The notes under the pieces are model-generated. The model was not told the DNA's origin and searched no databases. It saw only the letters and a program-made list of their open reading frames with translations. The position numbers and the translations under genes were made by a program. Below are positions 44,571-56,024 of a DNA stretch of 64,000 bases, piece after piece. The stretch spans positions 124,001-188,000 of the forward strand of contig JABVXV010000008.1 in assembly GCA_013365325.1 (NCBI GenBank). The letters run 5' to 3'. This stretch comes from Dipetalonema caudispina. Its lineage: Eukaryota; Nematoda; Chromadorea; Rhabditida; Onchocercidae. Numbering within the stretch: the stretch's first letter is position 1; every line of letters starts with the position of its first letter.

Positions 44571-46603
44571 CCCAACTCATTCCAGCTTATCTTATTTCAC
44601 TCAGTTTTGTTCCAGTTGAAGTTTTTGTTAGTCAATTGTATTCCATTCATTTCTACTTCAAATCAGTTCAAGTACGGGCCGTTAAAGGCTTTGTCCAGTA
44701 AATTCATTCAGGCTACTAGCATTTCGTTCCAGCATTTTTGTTAAGTTTATTTCCTTTTTGAATATCTCATTCAGTATTATTCCAATTCGTGGGGTTTTAT
44801 TGTTTCTCTTTTTTTGCTTTTATAATATCAGTACTACTTGATATTAGTGCCCTCATCCCAACAAATTTTCTTTGCCCATTTCTATGTCTTACGGTTCTGA
44901 AAAACAGGCCTTAACATTTATTTTAATGAACAAATTTCGGGAAAGTAATGAAAAACATGAAAATATGATGAGAAGATAATGGCACAACTTATCTATTACT
45001 TATAAAAGTACTGATATATACATTGAAGCACTTAGGGACCTTTTTTTTTCATCTCCTTTATCTTTTCATATTTAACCGCCTTTTGAATAGTATAATTTTA
45101 TGGAAATTTCATTAATTTGTAATATACATACCTTGTCCTTCCTGATCGCCTCATTTATACACTACCAGTACTGTTTCTGCATACTGCATACATTCCAGTA
45201 CACAGCCACTTCCTTTACTGTTATTATTTTGTTGTTGTTTATTCTGATAACAAATACTGTCCACTTCAGCAATTTCTGCCTTTTGATAGTTAAAACTCCC
45301 TTTGACCTTCTTCAGCTTTAGTGATCACTTATGGAAGACAAAAAAATTGGATCCAATATCGGGTTAAATTTAGCATGAATCAAAATTTTGAATTTATTAT
45401 CTATAAATATATGTAATTTCGGCATTTAAACTACCGTTACTTTTATTACTATTAGCATAATTACTTTCATTACTGGTATTTCACTGCTGTTGTTATTCCT
45501 AAATATGCCTTTTTGCTTTCTTGCCTTTTCGATACCATTGGAAAAAAAATCATTGATGTTTTTATGGTACATAAGTGAAATTTTACGATATCGATTTTAT
45601 TGACATTTCTCAGCATACAAATCAATATATCATCTATTAATTGTAAGATGTTTGATTGCATTAACATCAGCGGGAAGCTCATCAAAAATGGAAGATGAGT
45701 TAAAATTTAAACTGGGATATCTTAGAAAAGAATCCACCGGTTTGAAATTTATTTTTCCAAGATAAGATGAAAACCGAAGTTTACTAATTTATATAACCTG
45801 TTTTTGAACTTTAGACCTAACGTTGCTTAATTTTACAAAGATTTTCGTTTCTTTGAGCCAGTTCCAAACATATCAAAAACATCGTCCCTCAAAATGATTA
45901 TATGTATTCTATGATGGCTTCATCCACACTTTTACATCTTTCACTTTCTTCTAAAAAATTCTTTGGATAAATTTTTCATCAATCAGAGGCGAATGGTCAA
46001 TTATCTAAATATTTCCTGCAGTTTTGAGAATTTTCTGAGCGAATTTGACCTCCAAATAGAGCCATTACTTTACTTGAAAATGGACTATTTGAGAAAAACT
46101 AATGTAATCGAATGTTTGATATAAATAAACAGAATTTAATCAAATACTTAATTAACAAAATATTTCTATAATAAGTCTTTACAAGCTAATGCAAGTCAAT
46201 TAATTTAACAAGTAGGCATATACACTTCTTTATTCAAACTATCATGCAATTCGAATGTCACAAAAAATTTAGTCTAAGCAAGCGAGTTTTCTACAAATTT
46301 TAACTATACACTACGATTTTCAACAACACTTCACATGATTTTTAAAATTTATTTTTCTTTTGGATCCTAAACATTGTTTACGATAGCAATGGGCATCAAT
46401 GCACTCTGATACTATGCTTTTATTCGGTACGATCCGAATGATTATAGAAAACTAAGGCATACCAGTCGAAATTGATCATTCAATGAAGCAAACATAGATT
46501 TCATATTGTTGAGCTATAAAAGAAAAGCTAAATTAAAATTTAAATATACGTCTTCATATATGATCGATCAATGAGGAAATTACCGGAAAAGAAAAAAAAA
46601 ACC
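44571..46603. other. Intergenic region
   Basis: Contains the presumed 3' flank of the nuclear receptor gene. Open frames of about 70 codons on each strand are hydrophobic or low-complexity and have no matched splice sites. I see nothing else. Confidence 0.55.
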
Positions 46604-47687
46604 TCATTGAAATGCAATGTGCAAATATTCCTGTTGATTAACGAAATTTGATATCTCTGAGGAAATTAAAAATAACAGCTGGCATCCCAACAACAAACGA
46701 ACACGCCAATCATTACAATAAGCATACAATTCGTGCGCAAACGTCATTTTAGCGCTGGAAATGAATATGTCTTCATTTGGATTCCCAACATAGGATAAGA
46801 TCCAAATGACATAAAGATGAACTATGGTAGCTTTGGCTCAAAGGCTGGAAAGCTTACAATTTTGAAAGATTATATCAGTTTTCCTGCAAGACATTTAGAT
46901 GGTTATTGATAAAATGCTCTGTCGAAAATGTGATAATTTCTGAAATGTAAAGAAATCTAGCTTTCATTCATTCAACCAATGATTTTCTGCTCAATCTCTC
47001 ATTCCTAAAAGTTGTCAGTTATAAAAATGATTAAGGATCAATAGTTGATCACAAATAGTTGTACATATTAACTGGAATGCAAATTGAAGTTTTAATAATA
47101 CAACTATTTTTTAAACTTTTAAAATTCTTTCTTGAAAAACGGAATTTTACTGTGAACAGACGGTAAGATTTATTTAGCATCCTGTGCTTTGGAACCTGTT
47201 ACAAGCAAATTTTGCAAGTTGTCAAATAAATTACTCTTCTTCTTACTGTAATTATACTACTGTTACTTGACTCTATCTCTAGATGAGATTGAAGTTATTG
47301 AAGGATAGTTAAGTAGCAACTTGGGTCATAAGGCTAGACCAAATAACTTAATTGACTTAATTATGAAATACTATGAAATACTGCTAAACCACGTTTTATA
47401 AACTTAAAACGCAATTTCTTTGTTTGATTAAGTGCTTTTCGCAATTTAAATCATAAAATGTTTTAAAAAGCCGTCAAATTAATTCATACAATTAACCAAA
47501 AGTGTAATAACAAACCTGAAGTACTGCGGCCAACATCATCAGAACCTTAAGTTTTGATGCAAAACTGGCCATAAAAATTTTTGTATTCAACAAATCTTTG
47601 CTTGATAAACATAGATATAATGATATTGCTATTGCTAGCGTAAAATCCAAGCAAATCATTTTCACAGCTTGTGGTTTTTCAATTGGC
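46604..47687 (-). CDS. Candidate membrane-receptor-like exons, unassembled and possibly degenerate
   Basis: A minus-strand exon at 47516-47687 has a good acceptor (TTTTACAG) and a donor in phase 0. It encodes a basic/hydrophobic pattern with two likely membrane helices (AVKMICLDFTLAIAISLYL and KLKVLMMLAAVLQ). Just upstream in the same frame is ILTFYRPIEKP, recalling the region after helix 3 in rhodopsin-type receptors. About 0.7 kb further on, an open stretch (46604-46837) contains IVHLYVIWILSYV and then FAHELYAYCNDWRVRLLLGC, which resembles the helix-7/C-terminal region of such receptors. The pieces between them (about 46.9-47.0 kb) join only with in-frame stops, so this may be a pseudogene, or I may have missed exons. 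The receptor assignment is a weak inference from patterns; no full seven-helix model could be built. Confidence 0.3.
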
Positions 47688-50649
47688 CTGTAAAATGTCA
47701 GAATACTGTCAATTGCAAGAAATAGTATAGTTTTTCAACAGAAAAGATAGAGGATAACATCTTTTCACTGTATGCCGTGTGTTTCTCATCTTTTCACATC
47801 ATCTCTTTTTTATGAATTTTAAAAACTTTCTTTCATGTTTTTTCTATTTTGAGTCCTGAGGAATCTTTGGTCATCTCTTCCAATATAACGGTAACTTTCT
47901 CATTCTTCTCTCTTTTCATCTCTCTCTCTTTCTCTCTCCGAAGGGCATTCACTAGTTTCTTTTCTTTTAGAAACATAAGTTTTTATTTGAACTTGGAAAG
48001 TTCTTGATTTTGTTAGTAATTATTATTGTAAGTTAGAGAAATATCTCCTTACAACTCTTACAGATAGTTTGAATTGAAAAGTTTTCTTTAGACAATATAA
48101 GAAGCAGATCAGATATAATTGTTAGAATTTGCAAATTAGGAACTTTCAAGCCTGAATGTAATGCGTCTATAAATAATAAACGCTGAGAAATTTTGCCAGA
48201 AAAATTCTGAAAAAAGTGTTTGCCAAAAAAATCTTTGAAGTGTGTTTTCATAATGTTACAAATTATCAAGAAATGCACAATAAATTCATTTAGTCGAAGA
48301 GAAAAGCAATAGTTTACTTGCAAATAGTTAAAAAAGTTTGACAGAAGAAAAATTTTAACAATTGAATAGTCCTTCTGAACTTAATTGACCGCCAATAATT
48401 TAATACTTTCGAACTTTCTATCCTCTTTTCATTTTTGTAATTTCTGAAAATTTTAAATAAATTATGCACTTCGCCAAAAAAAGAATTATATTTTAACTCA
48501 TTTTGGTCCCAGAAAAAATTTTAGGCCAAATGAAAAGACAAGAATTATATATAAGAAGGTATTCATATCTTAAATGCATTCCATTTTCGATGGCAACTAA
48601 TATAATTGTTCTTCTTTTGATAATTTAATTTAGGATAATAATTTGTAAAATTATGCGCAATGATAATTTGTTGTGTTTAAGCGAGATCACAAAAGTCTCG
48701 TTTAAATCCGTGTTCAACGATTGATGAAAAGTGAAAGTTCAGAAAATTCAGTTTTACTATTTCCTTAATTGCAATGAAATGAGATCTAACAATGCGATCA
48801 AATTAGCATTGCTTTATTTCAGATAAGTAAAAATAGCAACTATTTTCATTATCTTTCACAGTGAAGAAGGCATTTGGAGGAGTCCGAAATGTCAAGTGGA
48901 AAAAACAAATTAAGGTTAAGTTCAGAATTTCTATGAAAGAATTTGTGCAGTTTAAAATTGATCATTGATCGGCTGATGATAAACAGATTGCGTATTGACT
49001 GTAATGATTTATGCTGTATCATTGATAATACAACCAAGAACACCAAGTCTGAAAACTGTGTGCAGTATGAATTGAATTGGAAGGCATCAGTAAAATGAAT
49101 TAACTTGTAGAATACAGTTACAATCAAAGGATTTTTTATGGTCTTCTTGTAAGAATGATTAGAAAGAAGGAATTTCGTCCCTCCTATTAGTTCATTTTCA
49201 AAATATATAAAGAAAACGATCTATGTATAAGGTAACATGCCAAATTATAGTAGTTTTGATGTAATGCTCTTGATATTATTCATTTATGGTAACTGCATTT
49301 CAAGCCTATGATAATTAATTTGCTCCTTCCCACCTTCGATCAACTATTTCTACTACCTGTGAACAACAACTTTAAAAGTTTTGGAATATAAATGGTATTA
49401 TGAAAGTGATAAAAATATGCTTTGAAAATTTTACCTTTAATATTACATTTGTTTTTTGTCAGTCCATTTTTCCAGTATAATTAGATTAATTCATAATATT
49501 AAATGTGTTCTATCGTTCACTTATCACTTTTGTTATCTTTCCAAAACATTTCGTTTTTTTGTCACAGAGTAAATTCTTTACAGATAATACATAAATTCTC
49601 TTTTTTTTCCAATAATAGTTTTTCAAGTGGATAATTTTCATTTAAGGAATAAAATTTGTATTAGTGATAGTTGGATAAGCACAAATATTTCCCATATATT
49701 TCCACAATCGTCCAAAAAACTTCCATATGAATTTTCTTTTCTGTATTTGGAAACCGAAAAACCACTCTTTTTACTCTTATTATCTTAAAATTTACTGCCA
49801 CAATTTATTTCTTCTAATTTTCTTGTTTTTCTTTTTCCAAACTATTTCATTTTTTATTTTAGATGAACGCAGTAGATATCTTCCAGTTTTTCAGTTTTAA
49901 TAGACTGATAATATTTTCTCAGGTCAGAAAAGACCTGTGAGGTTCAGGTTTAACTATCTTTTCTGCTGATTACAAGGCAATCAACAATAATGAACAAAGA
50001 AAGGAATATTTTTTTGTTTGAAAAATCTGAAATGTGAGAAAGTGACATTATCTGTCAATATCACTGCTTTTCCAATCGGGCCAAATCTTTTTATCAGAAA
50101 GCTTATCGAACACATGCCTGATATTCCGAGTACTCATTTCTAATCCTAATGATCCTGAACTGTTTTAAATGAATTAGATTAGAAATTCTAAAGAAGTTAC
50201 ATGATAAAAGCAGTTTCCCAAGTTTATTAATTCTCAAAGAAATGTTTTGCTATTGAAATAGTGAGATCAAATTTCGAAATGTCATAACTTTCAAGATGTC
50301 TTGGAATATTAAATACCAACTTATGATCAGATCTAGAAACTTTAAATTAATTACCGTTATTGCAAGCATCACTGATCCTCGGTTTAGAACTCTCTGTTTG
50401 TTACAAATTACAAAATGTGTGATAAAAGATTAAAGAAGCATGTCGGTTACTGTTACAAGCAAATATTTATTTAGTGATCAGACCAATGACATCATAAAAT
50501 ACTGCATGGTAATATTGCTGAAAATTTATAAAAGCATTCAATAAATAATATTAGTAGTAACTGCTTCGTTTTTAATAATATTAAAGGAATCATTAAATTA
50601 AAAAAAGAAATTATCTATGCTACTAAAGAGGGAATTACAATATTTATCA
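47688..50649. other. Intergenic or unresolved region
   Basis: Two minus-strand open frames (48033-48323, 96 codons; 48849-49127, 92 codons) read somewhat like protein, and the first has a GTAAGA donor, but neither joins in phase to the receptor-like exon below. A short plus-strand stretch at about 49861-49920 has good-looking splice edges but no partner. Nothing is called. Confidence 0.45.
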
Positions 50650-50655
50650 TTTATT
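50650..50655 (-). terminator. AATAAA polyadenylation signal
   Basis: Read on the minus strand this is AATAAA, 20 bases beyond the stop codon of the DUF4440-like gene. That spacing fits the short 3' UTRs of nematode genes. Confidence 0.6.
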
Positions 50656-50675
50656 TCAATTTATCACGCTTGTAA

Positions 50676-52032
50676 TTATTTCTTTGCTGGTTTGATGACA
50701 TTGAAGCAATCATTATGAATAAGCCATTTACCGTTCACCTTCTTCCAAATTTGCAAATAAGCACCCGATTCTGGCCCACGTGTACCATTTAGATGGTAGC
50801 TACCACGTTCAAATGCCCAATCACCAGCACCATTTACTTCTTCTGTTATTACCTGAAAATGGTAGAAAGTAGAATGGTATTTAAAGACACGGTGATTAAT
50901 AAACGCTGTTTTGAAATTCGATCAATTTTTTAAGAATTTGGTGTTCACATTTGCTTTTCGCATTTATTATGGGGACAAATCGAAATCATTCCTTTCTTCT
51001 CATTTCCAAATTCAAAAATTTTCTTTATTCCGGACATGCTTAAAATAGAATTTGATGGATTCCAGGCTGGAAAGCTCAAAAATCTGTCTGAAGCATAAAT
51101 TTAAAAAAAAAAATGCACCTGGCAACTTTTAACACCTTCGGACATATCCTGCTTGTAGTACATTTCAATTCCTGAAAAATAGACAAAAAATTATTTAAAT
51201 AAAACTTGATCACATATTTCGCTGGTAGTAACAACTTTTATCACTTTTACAAAATTGTTTGAAGGCCCTCCAACGACAAGTCCTATCAATCTCATTTTGG
51301 GTTTATCGGCGAAGATAGAAATAACTACTCTACAACCTTTATTTCACTGATGCAGAATTTTCCGAGTTGGTCGGAATCTTTTCTTAAATGTTTCCATTTT
51401 TAGACAATTGAAATTTAACCCTTCCACACTGATCAAAAGAAATTACCTGCTCGTCCCTTAACCGGATCAATGCCATTGGGCATGAAGTAACCCTCCGGAT
51501 CATACAATGCAGCAGCACCAGCTGCATCGCCTGAATTGAATGCTTTCATGAATTCCGCCTGACGTGACTTGATTTCTTGGAATAGGACTGAAATTTAAGG
51601 AGCTTTTTGAATTAATCTGATAATTTAAAAAAGATAAAGTTCTTCATGCAATAAACAGTCGAAGATGTGGAATAACAGGAAATGCTACAATTTGTTTTCA
51701 CTGATTTTCATTACTCATTTCAGCGTCATAATTTACTGTTGACCATAATTTAGTTCAAACGGTAGTCATTTTATCAAATGTCAATGTAATTATGAAGCTT
51801 ACTGCTCATTAAATCACTTGAAACCTTTCGTTTTATTTAAAGGAATTTGAAATGTCCTAGGAATTAGATCAAAGAAGAAAAATAATACGGTACTTAATGG
51901 ATATAATCTTATTTCTCACTTGGCAGTAAAAAAAAAAAGAAAAAGAATATGCCATAATCGGAGAAGGAAATTACCCGAGTTCAGGTTGTTGAGAATGATA
52001 GAACTGAGCGGTATATCACGAAAGAAGTTCAT
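50676..52032 (-). CDS. DUF4440/SnoaL-like (NTF2-fold) protein
   Basis: Small soluble protein of 142 residues in the NTF2/SnoaL-like superfamily, where a cone-shaped alpha+beta fold forms a pocket; the biological role of the animal members is largely unknown. Four exons join in phase: 51975-52032, 51447-51587, 51119-51171 and 50676-50852. Landmarks are the N-terminal helix (EIKSRQAEFMKAFNSGDAAG), the loop ALYDPEGYFMPNGID, the central GRAGIEMYYKQ and the C-terminal sheet strands WAFERGSYHLNG, GAYLQIWKKVNGKWLIHNDC, ending NVIKPAKK. There is no signal peptide or membrane segment, so it is probably cytosolic. The start at 52032 (MNFFRDIPLSS) is the only in-frame ATG upstream of the conserved part in its exon. 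The superfamily call rests on pattern memory and on the typical size. Confidence 0.8.
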
Positions 52033-52219
52033 TGTACACAAAAAGGAAAACTAATCAAAGTTATATTACCACATACCACTCATATCGATGATGCTGATGG
52101 TGATAGGAATGCTTCAGGAAATCTCCAGAAGAAAACAAAATAGATGACAACTAAGGGAGCAAAACTAGAGGTTTGTTTGAAGTGGTTTGCTTTTGACAGC
52201 TTTGCTCCAACAAGTACTA

Positions 52220-52227
52220 CTTATATA
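52220..52227 (-). promoter_or_regulatory. Possible TATA box
   Basis: On the minus strand the sequence reads TATATAAG, about 190 bases upstream of the DUF4440-like start codon. A TATA-like 8-mer is not rare in AT-rich DNA, so this is only a candidate. Confidence 0.25.
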
Positions 52228-53696
52228 TCAACTACGGAGTAAGAAATCGGATGAAAGTGAGCTTTACAAACAAAAAAAGTGGGCGGATGTTGAGCAATCC
52301 TAGCGGTAACAGTAGGCATAGCTCATTTATCGAAGCTTTTAATAGCTTATATAGAAGAAAAAACTTGGATATTTATGGGGCAAACCTTAGAAGAATAATT
52401 ATTCTTCGTGCTAAACCTAAAAAGAAAATTGTTCATGTGTTTACTTGCTTACCCAAGGTTCATTATCGCAAGATTCAGGCCCTGGGCCTCATCAGCAGCT
52501 ACGGTGATATATCTTTTTCTATAGTCTCATTTTCTCCTTGTGCCATATTCGCCTATAAATGAGCACTACTTATCCTTCAATGAATTCTCTCCGCTTTTCT
52601 TTCCTAATTTATCAGCAATCAGTATTATGTGTAGTTCTGCTTTATAAAAGAAAAAATTGAGAGGAATTTTATGCAATATAATGTTTAGGAATTCAACTCA
52701 ATTCGTCCTTAAAGAAGTTTGCAAAAGCGACAATCGATTCTTATAGCTAACTACTTTGTCTCCTTCCTAAAAGGAACTTCTAAAAAATTAAATCCTTTTA
52801 TCTGTCCGAATTTAAGAGTTAAAACTAAGTCTTGTGGAATTCATAACAAATACATTAACTTTTTATAAATATCATTTATTGAAATAAAAACGTCATATGT
52901 TGAAATACAAACAAAAATGTCTCGATCCAAAGACGCGCAAAAAGTGCTCAATTCCGAACATCCCAACCTGATACAAAGCAAATTATAGACATGCAAATTT
53001 CGTTAAATAAAATAAAGGGAAAAATGTATGCTTTCTTCGGTTAGCATTGCAAGTATAATCTTTCTCAAAAAGATTCAAAATAACAACTATTGAACCATTT
53101 CGTCTTATCAACGTGTTGTTTATAAACAAGAAAATAAAACTACGTTACATGCTATTGCACAAACATTGACATGGCACAGTGACTAACAAATAATAAACAT
53201 TAGTTTCACTATGAATAAAATGTAGTGAACATAAAAACCAAAGATATAATATCGCTCCATCAGAAATTTTAACAAGCAGAAATGTCTCTAAATCAAAGGT
53301 CAAAAGAAAATTCGTTTCACCAAATTCTCTTCAAATGCAATATTATTAAACTATATTTCCAAACAAAAAACCTTAACTAACTTCCAATTCATTATTAAAA
53401 TGAATTGAAAACTAACTATGTTGTCTTATTTTTACTGTTGGTCTATTGTGTATGCTAAATAAGCGAAAAGTAAGTTCGGTGATCAAGATGACCAGAAATA
53501 ACCAAAAAGGGACTGCCAACCAGAACACTTGGACCATACCAAACTTTAATCGAATATAGAGCAGTACTTCGAAAATAATTTTGAAGACCAGTAATGCTGA
53601 AAATATTCTAGAGTTTTGGATATCAGTTCTTTCCCTATGTATTTCACAAGTTCACACTTCAATTTTGAAAATCTTGATAGCTAATTGAGAAAAGCA
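52228..53696. other. Intergenic spacer
   Basis: Upstream flank of the DUF4440-like gene and 3' flank of the small membrane-protein gene. A 103-codon plus-strand open frame (52251-52562) has no splice partner, signal or recognised motif and is not called. Confidence 0.5.
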
Positions 53697-54260
53697 TTAA
53701 ATACGGCATAATGTTGAAGTTATAAGACCGAATTTGCTCTCAGCTGAATATTGATGCTGTGGAAACAAAATGAATAATTGTGCGATGAAAGTAGCATAAT
53801 GATTTATTAATTCAAGAAAATTCGTAAAATCTGCAGTTAAAAATTAATGAAATTACCGAACACAACAGCAGAGGTTCGTTTTTCTAGGGGGTAAACGTAT
53901 GCTGTCACCGGATATGGTGCATTCATATCGTATTGCCTTCTTCCTACACCACAAATCTGATAATGGCTCATTATCCTGATCACTGCGGTGGACAAAAAAA
54001 GGATGTCAAAAAATCCTAAAATTACAAAAAATATCGACGGCTCGCCATCCAGACCACCATCCTGAAAAATTCGGATTCAATTTTAAACAGAATCCTTGAG
54101 CAGTTTTTTAAAATTATTTTAAATGCAGCGAAACCATGAATTAGAAATAAAAACTAACCAGGTAAACAACTAGAAAGACAAGCGCGAGCAAGAGCAATAA
54201 CCATATGAACAGCGCTTTGTGTCCCGTACCCATGTAACCCGTCGAAGACCACAGATTCAT
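53697..54260 (-). CDS. Small two-helix membrane protein, unknown family
   Basis: I do not recognise the family. Exon 1 (54159-54260) starts MNLWSSTGYMGTGHKALF and holds a first helix (ALFIWLLLLLALVFLVVYL). A phase-0 join leads to exon 2 (53857-54061) with an acidic DGGLDGEPS linker and a second helix (IFFVILGFFDILFLSTAVI). A soluble part with HYQICGVGRRQYDMN and PYPVTAYVYPLEKR follows. The last exon is ambiguous: acceptor at 53744 gives a 16-codon end (ESKFGLITSTLCRI, stop at 53697-53699, total 117 residues), while acceptor at 53757 gives a 6-codon end and 107 residues. A second in-frame ATG nine codons downstream could be the real start. With two helices and short termini it could be a subunit or assembly factor of a larger membrane complex, but that is a guess. 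Confidence 0.65.
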
Positions 54261-56024
54261 AAAAACAAACTGACAGCCGAATATATCACATTAAAACCTG
54301 AAATATGAAAGATGGACCTAGAAATCATAGTAACATAACTCAATGATTTTCTTGCAATTCCTGATGAAATGACATGAATAACAAAAGGACTGTTATCGAT
54401 CAAAGTTGATTTTTTTCAAAACAATTCTTTTTGTATGTATTTTTAAATCTATTTCTGCATTAAGATCTAAATATTTAGACATGAATATGCATTAGAGATT
54501 TAACAGGGTCTTTCAAAAAAATTGCAAAATGTAAATTTCTTTAATTGATAGCATCCAACTGACAGTATTACAATAGTACTGTGGCAAAGAAAAAGACACT
54601 TAGCTAAAATTCAGTGATAGTACCTAAAACCTGAACATTGAATCACCTCTAATTTATGGTACTCTCTTGAAGTTGATAAGTCTAACAGCAATAACTTCTG
54701 CAAAGCACACCATTAAATTTAGAAGAAGTCCTTGCCAACATAACGCAATCCTAAACAACATTTATTACTTAATCTATTATGAAAAAAGAAATCTTGAAAC
54801 TAGTACGAAATATAAAACGAAACTGTATTTTTTGTATTTGAAGAAGGAAAAGGTTTGCAAAATAAACTAAAGTCTACAATAAACTGAAGATCAAAATGAA
54901 ATTTAAACTTAACAAATGGAACTCAAACATTCATAATACAACGTTCAGCACGAGATCATTCAAACAATAACAGGAATAACTGACATGAAACGAAGGATGA
55001 CAGATTGAAGCTGTTTCACTGAAATCTCTCAACACTTGATGGTCCACCATTGCCAACGTCTTTCGCATAATACTCTAATACCATTTTCGTTAAAATATAC
55101 CTTAAAATTCTTCCAAACTCTCTATTTCTTGTTATATGAGCTCTTAATCAGTCCTTCAATAACAATGGTTGAATTAAAATTGAAAAAAAAAAAAAAAAAA
55201 AAGTGGAATAGGTAAGGAATGGCGAATACGAGTTAAAGAACAGCATTAATTGTTTTTTACATTCCTTTTATTTTACAATAATCAGAACCTATGGAAATAA
55301 AACGAAATGAAAAAGAAATAGAAAGCATATTATGATACGATAAAAAATGGTGAATTGGTTTTTGAGGCATCCGAACAGTACATACAAATTCTAAACAAAA
55401 AAAGCTACAATCAGAAACTGACAAGTAAAAAACATTTCGAAAGAAAAATACATGAATGTACACGAATACACATAAGTTTTAAGCCAAATGCTATTATAAA
55501 ATGATATGATATGAAATTAAATATTACTTCCGAATGTTGCTGAATTGACGAATTCTTCATTTCAAACAAAAATTACATTTGCATGACTACCACATGATCG
55601 ATATTTAGCAATTATTATAAACACAATTTGAATGAAGAAGCAATCAAAGGGATATATACATATATATCTAAAAGTCATTTCTAGGAAACTTCGGTATATT
55701 CCCACTGCGCATGTGCGCTTTTTTTCTGTCAGTGACGCAAATTAAGTCAGTTAAATTTTTTGAAATAATTTCCATTTCTTTCAACAGAACAACTGGCAAG
55801 ATGAAAACATATAAAGACAACAGTGATAAATACCCAACTGGTTACCTTAGAGATAAAAAAAGATATTTCCTAAAGATCTTATCAAAATATAAGGAGGGAC
55901 AAATTTCAAGTTTTCGCAATAAATGACTTTCAGTTTTTTTGACTGATATGAATAGTATGTTCGCCAGTTTCAGGAACTAATAAACCCGTAATGGAAGAAA
56001 AATTTGAAAGACGAGAGAGTAAAA
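54261..56024. other. Intergenic region
   Basis: Lies between the end of the insulin-receptor-substrate gene and the start of the small membrane-protein gene, both on the minus strand. Open frames of 67-71 codons here are lysine/asparagine-rich and unsupported. A 16-base poly(A) tract lies near 55.19 kb. I see nothing else. Confidence 0.55.

Noticed and set aside
48849..49127. Minus-strand 92-codon frame (and an opposing plus-strand frame with clustered cysteines)
   Set aside because: Neither has a trusted splice partner or a known motif; both can arise in AT-rich DNA.
49861..49920. Short plus-strand stretch with acceptor TTATTTTAG and donor CAG|GTCAGA
   Set aside because: About 20 codons with no upstream or downstream exon in phase.
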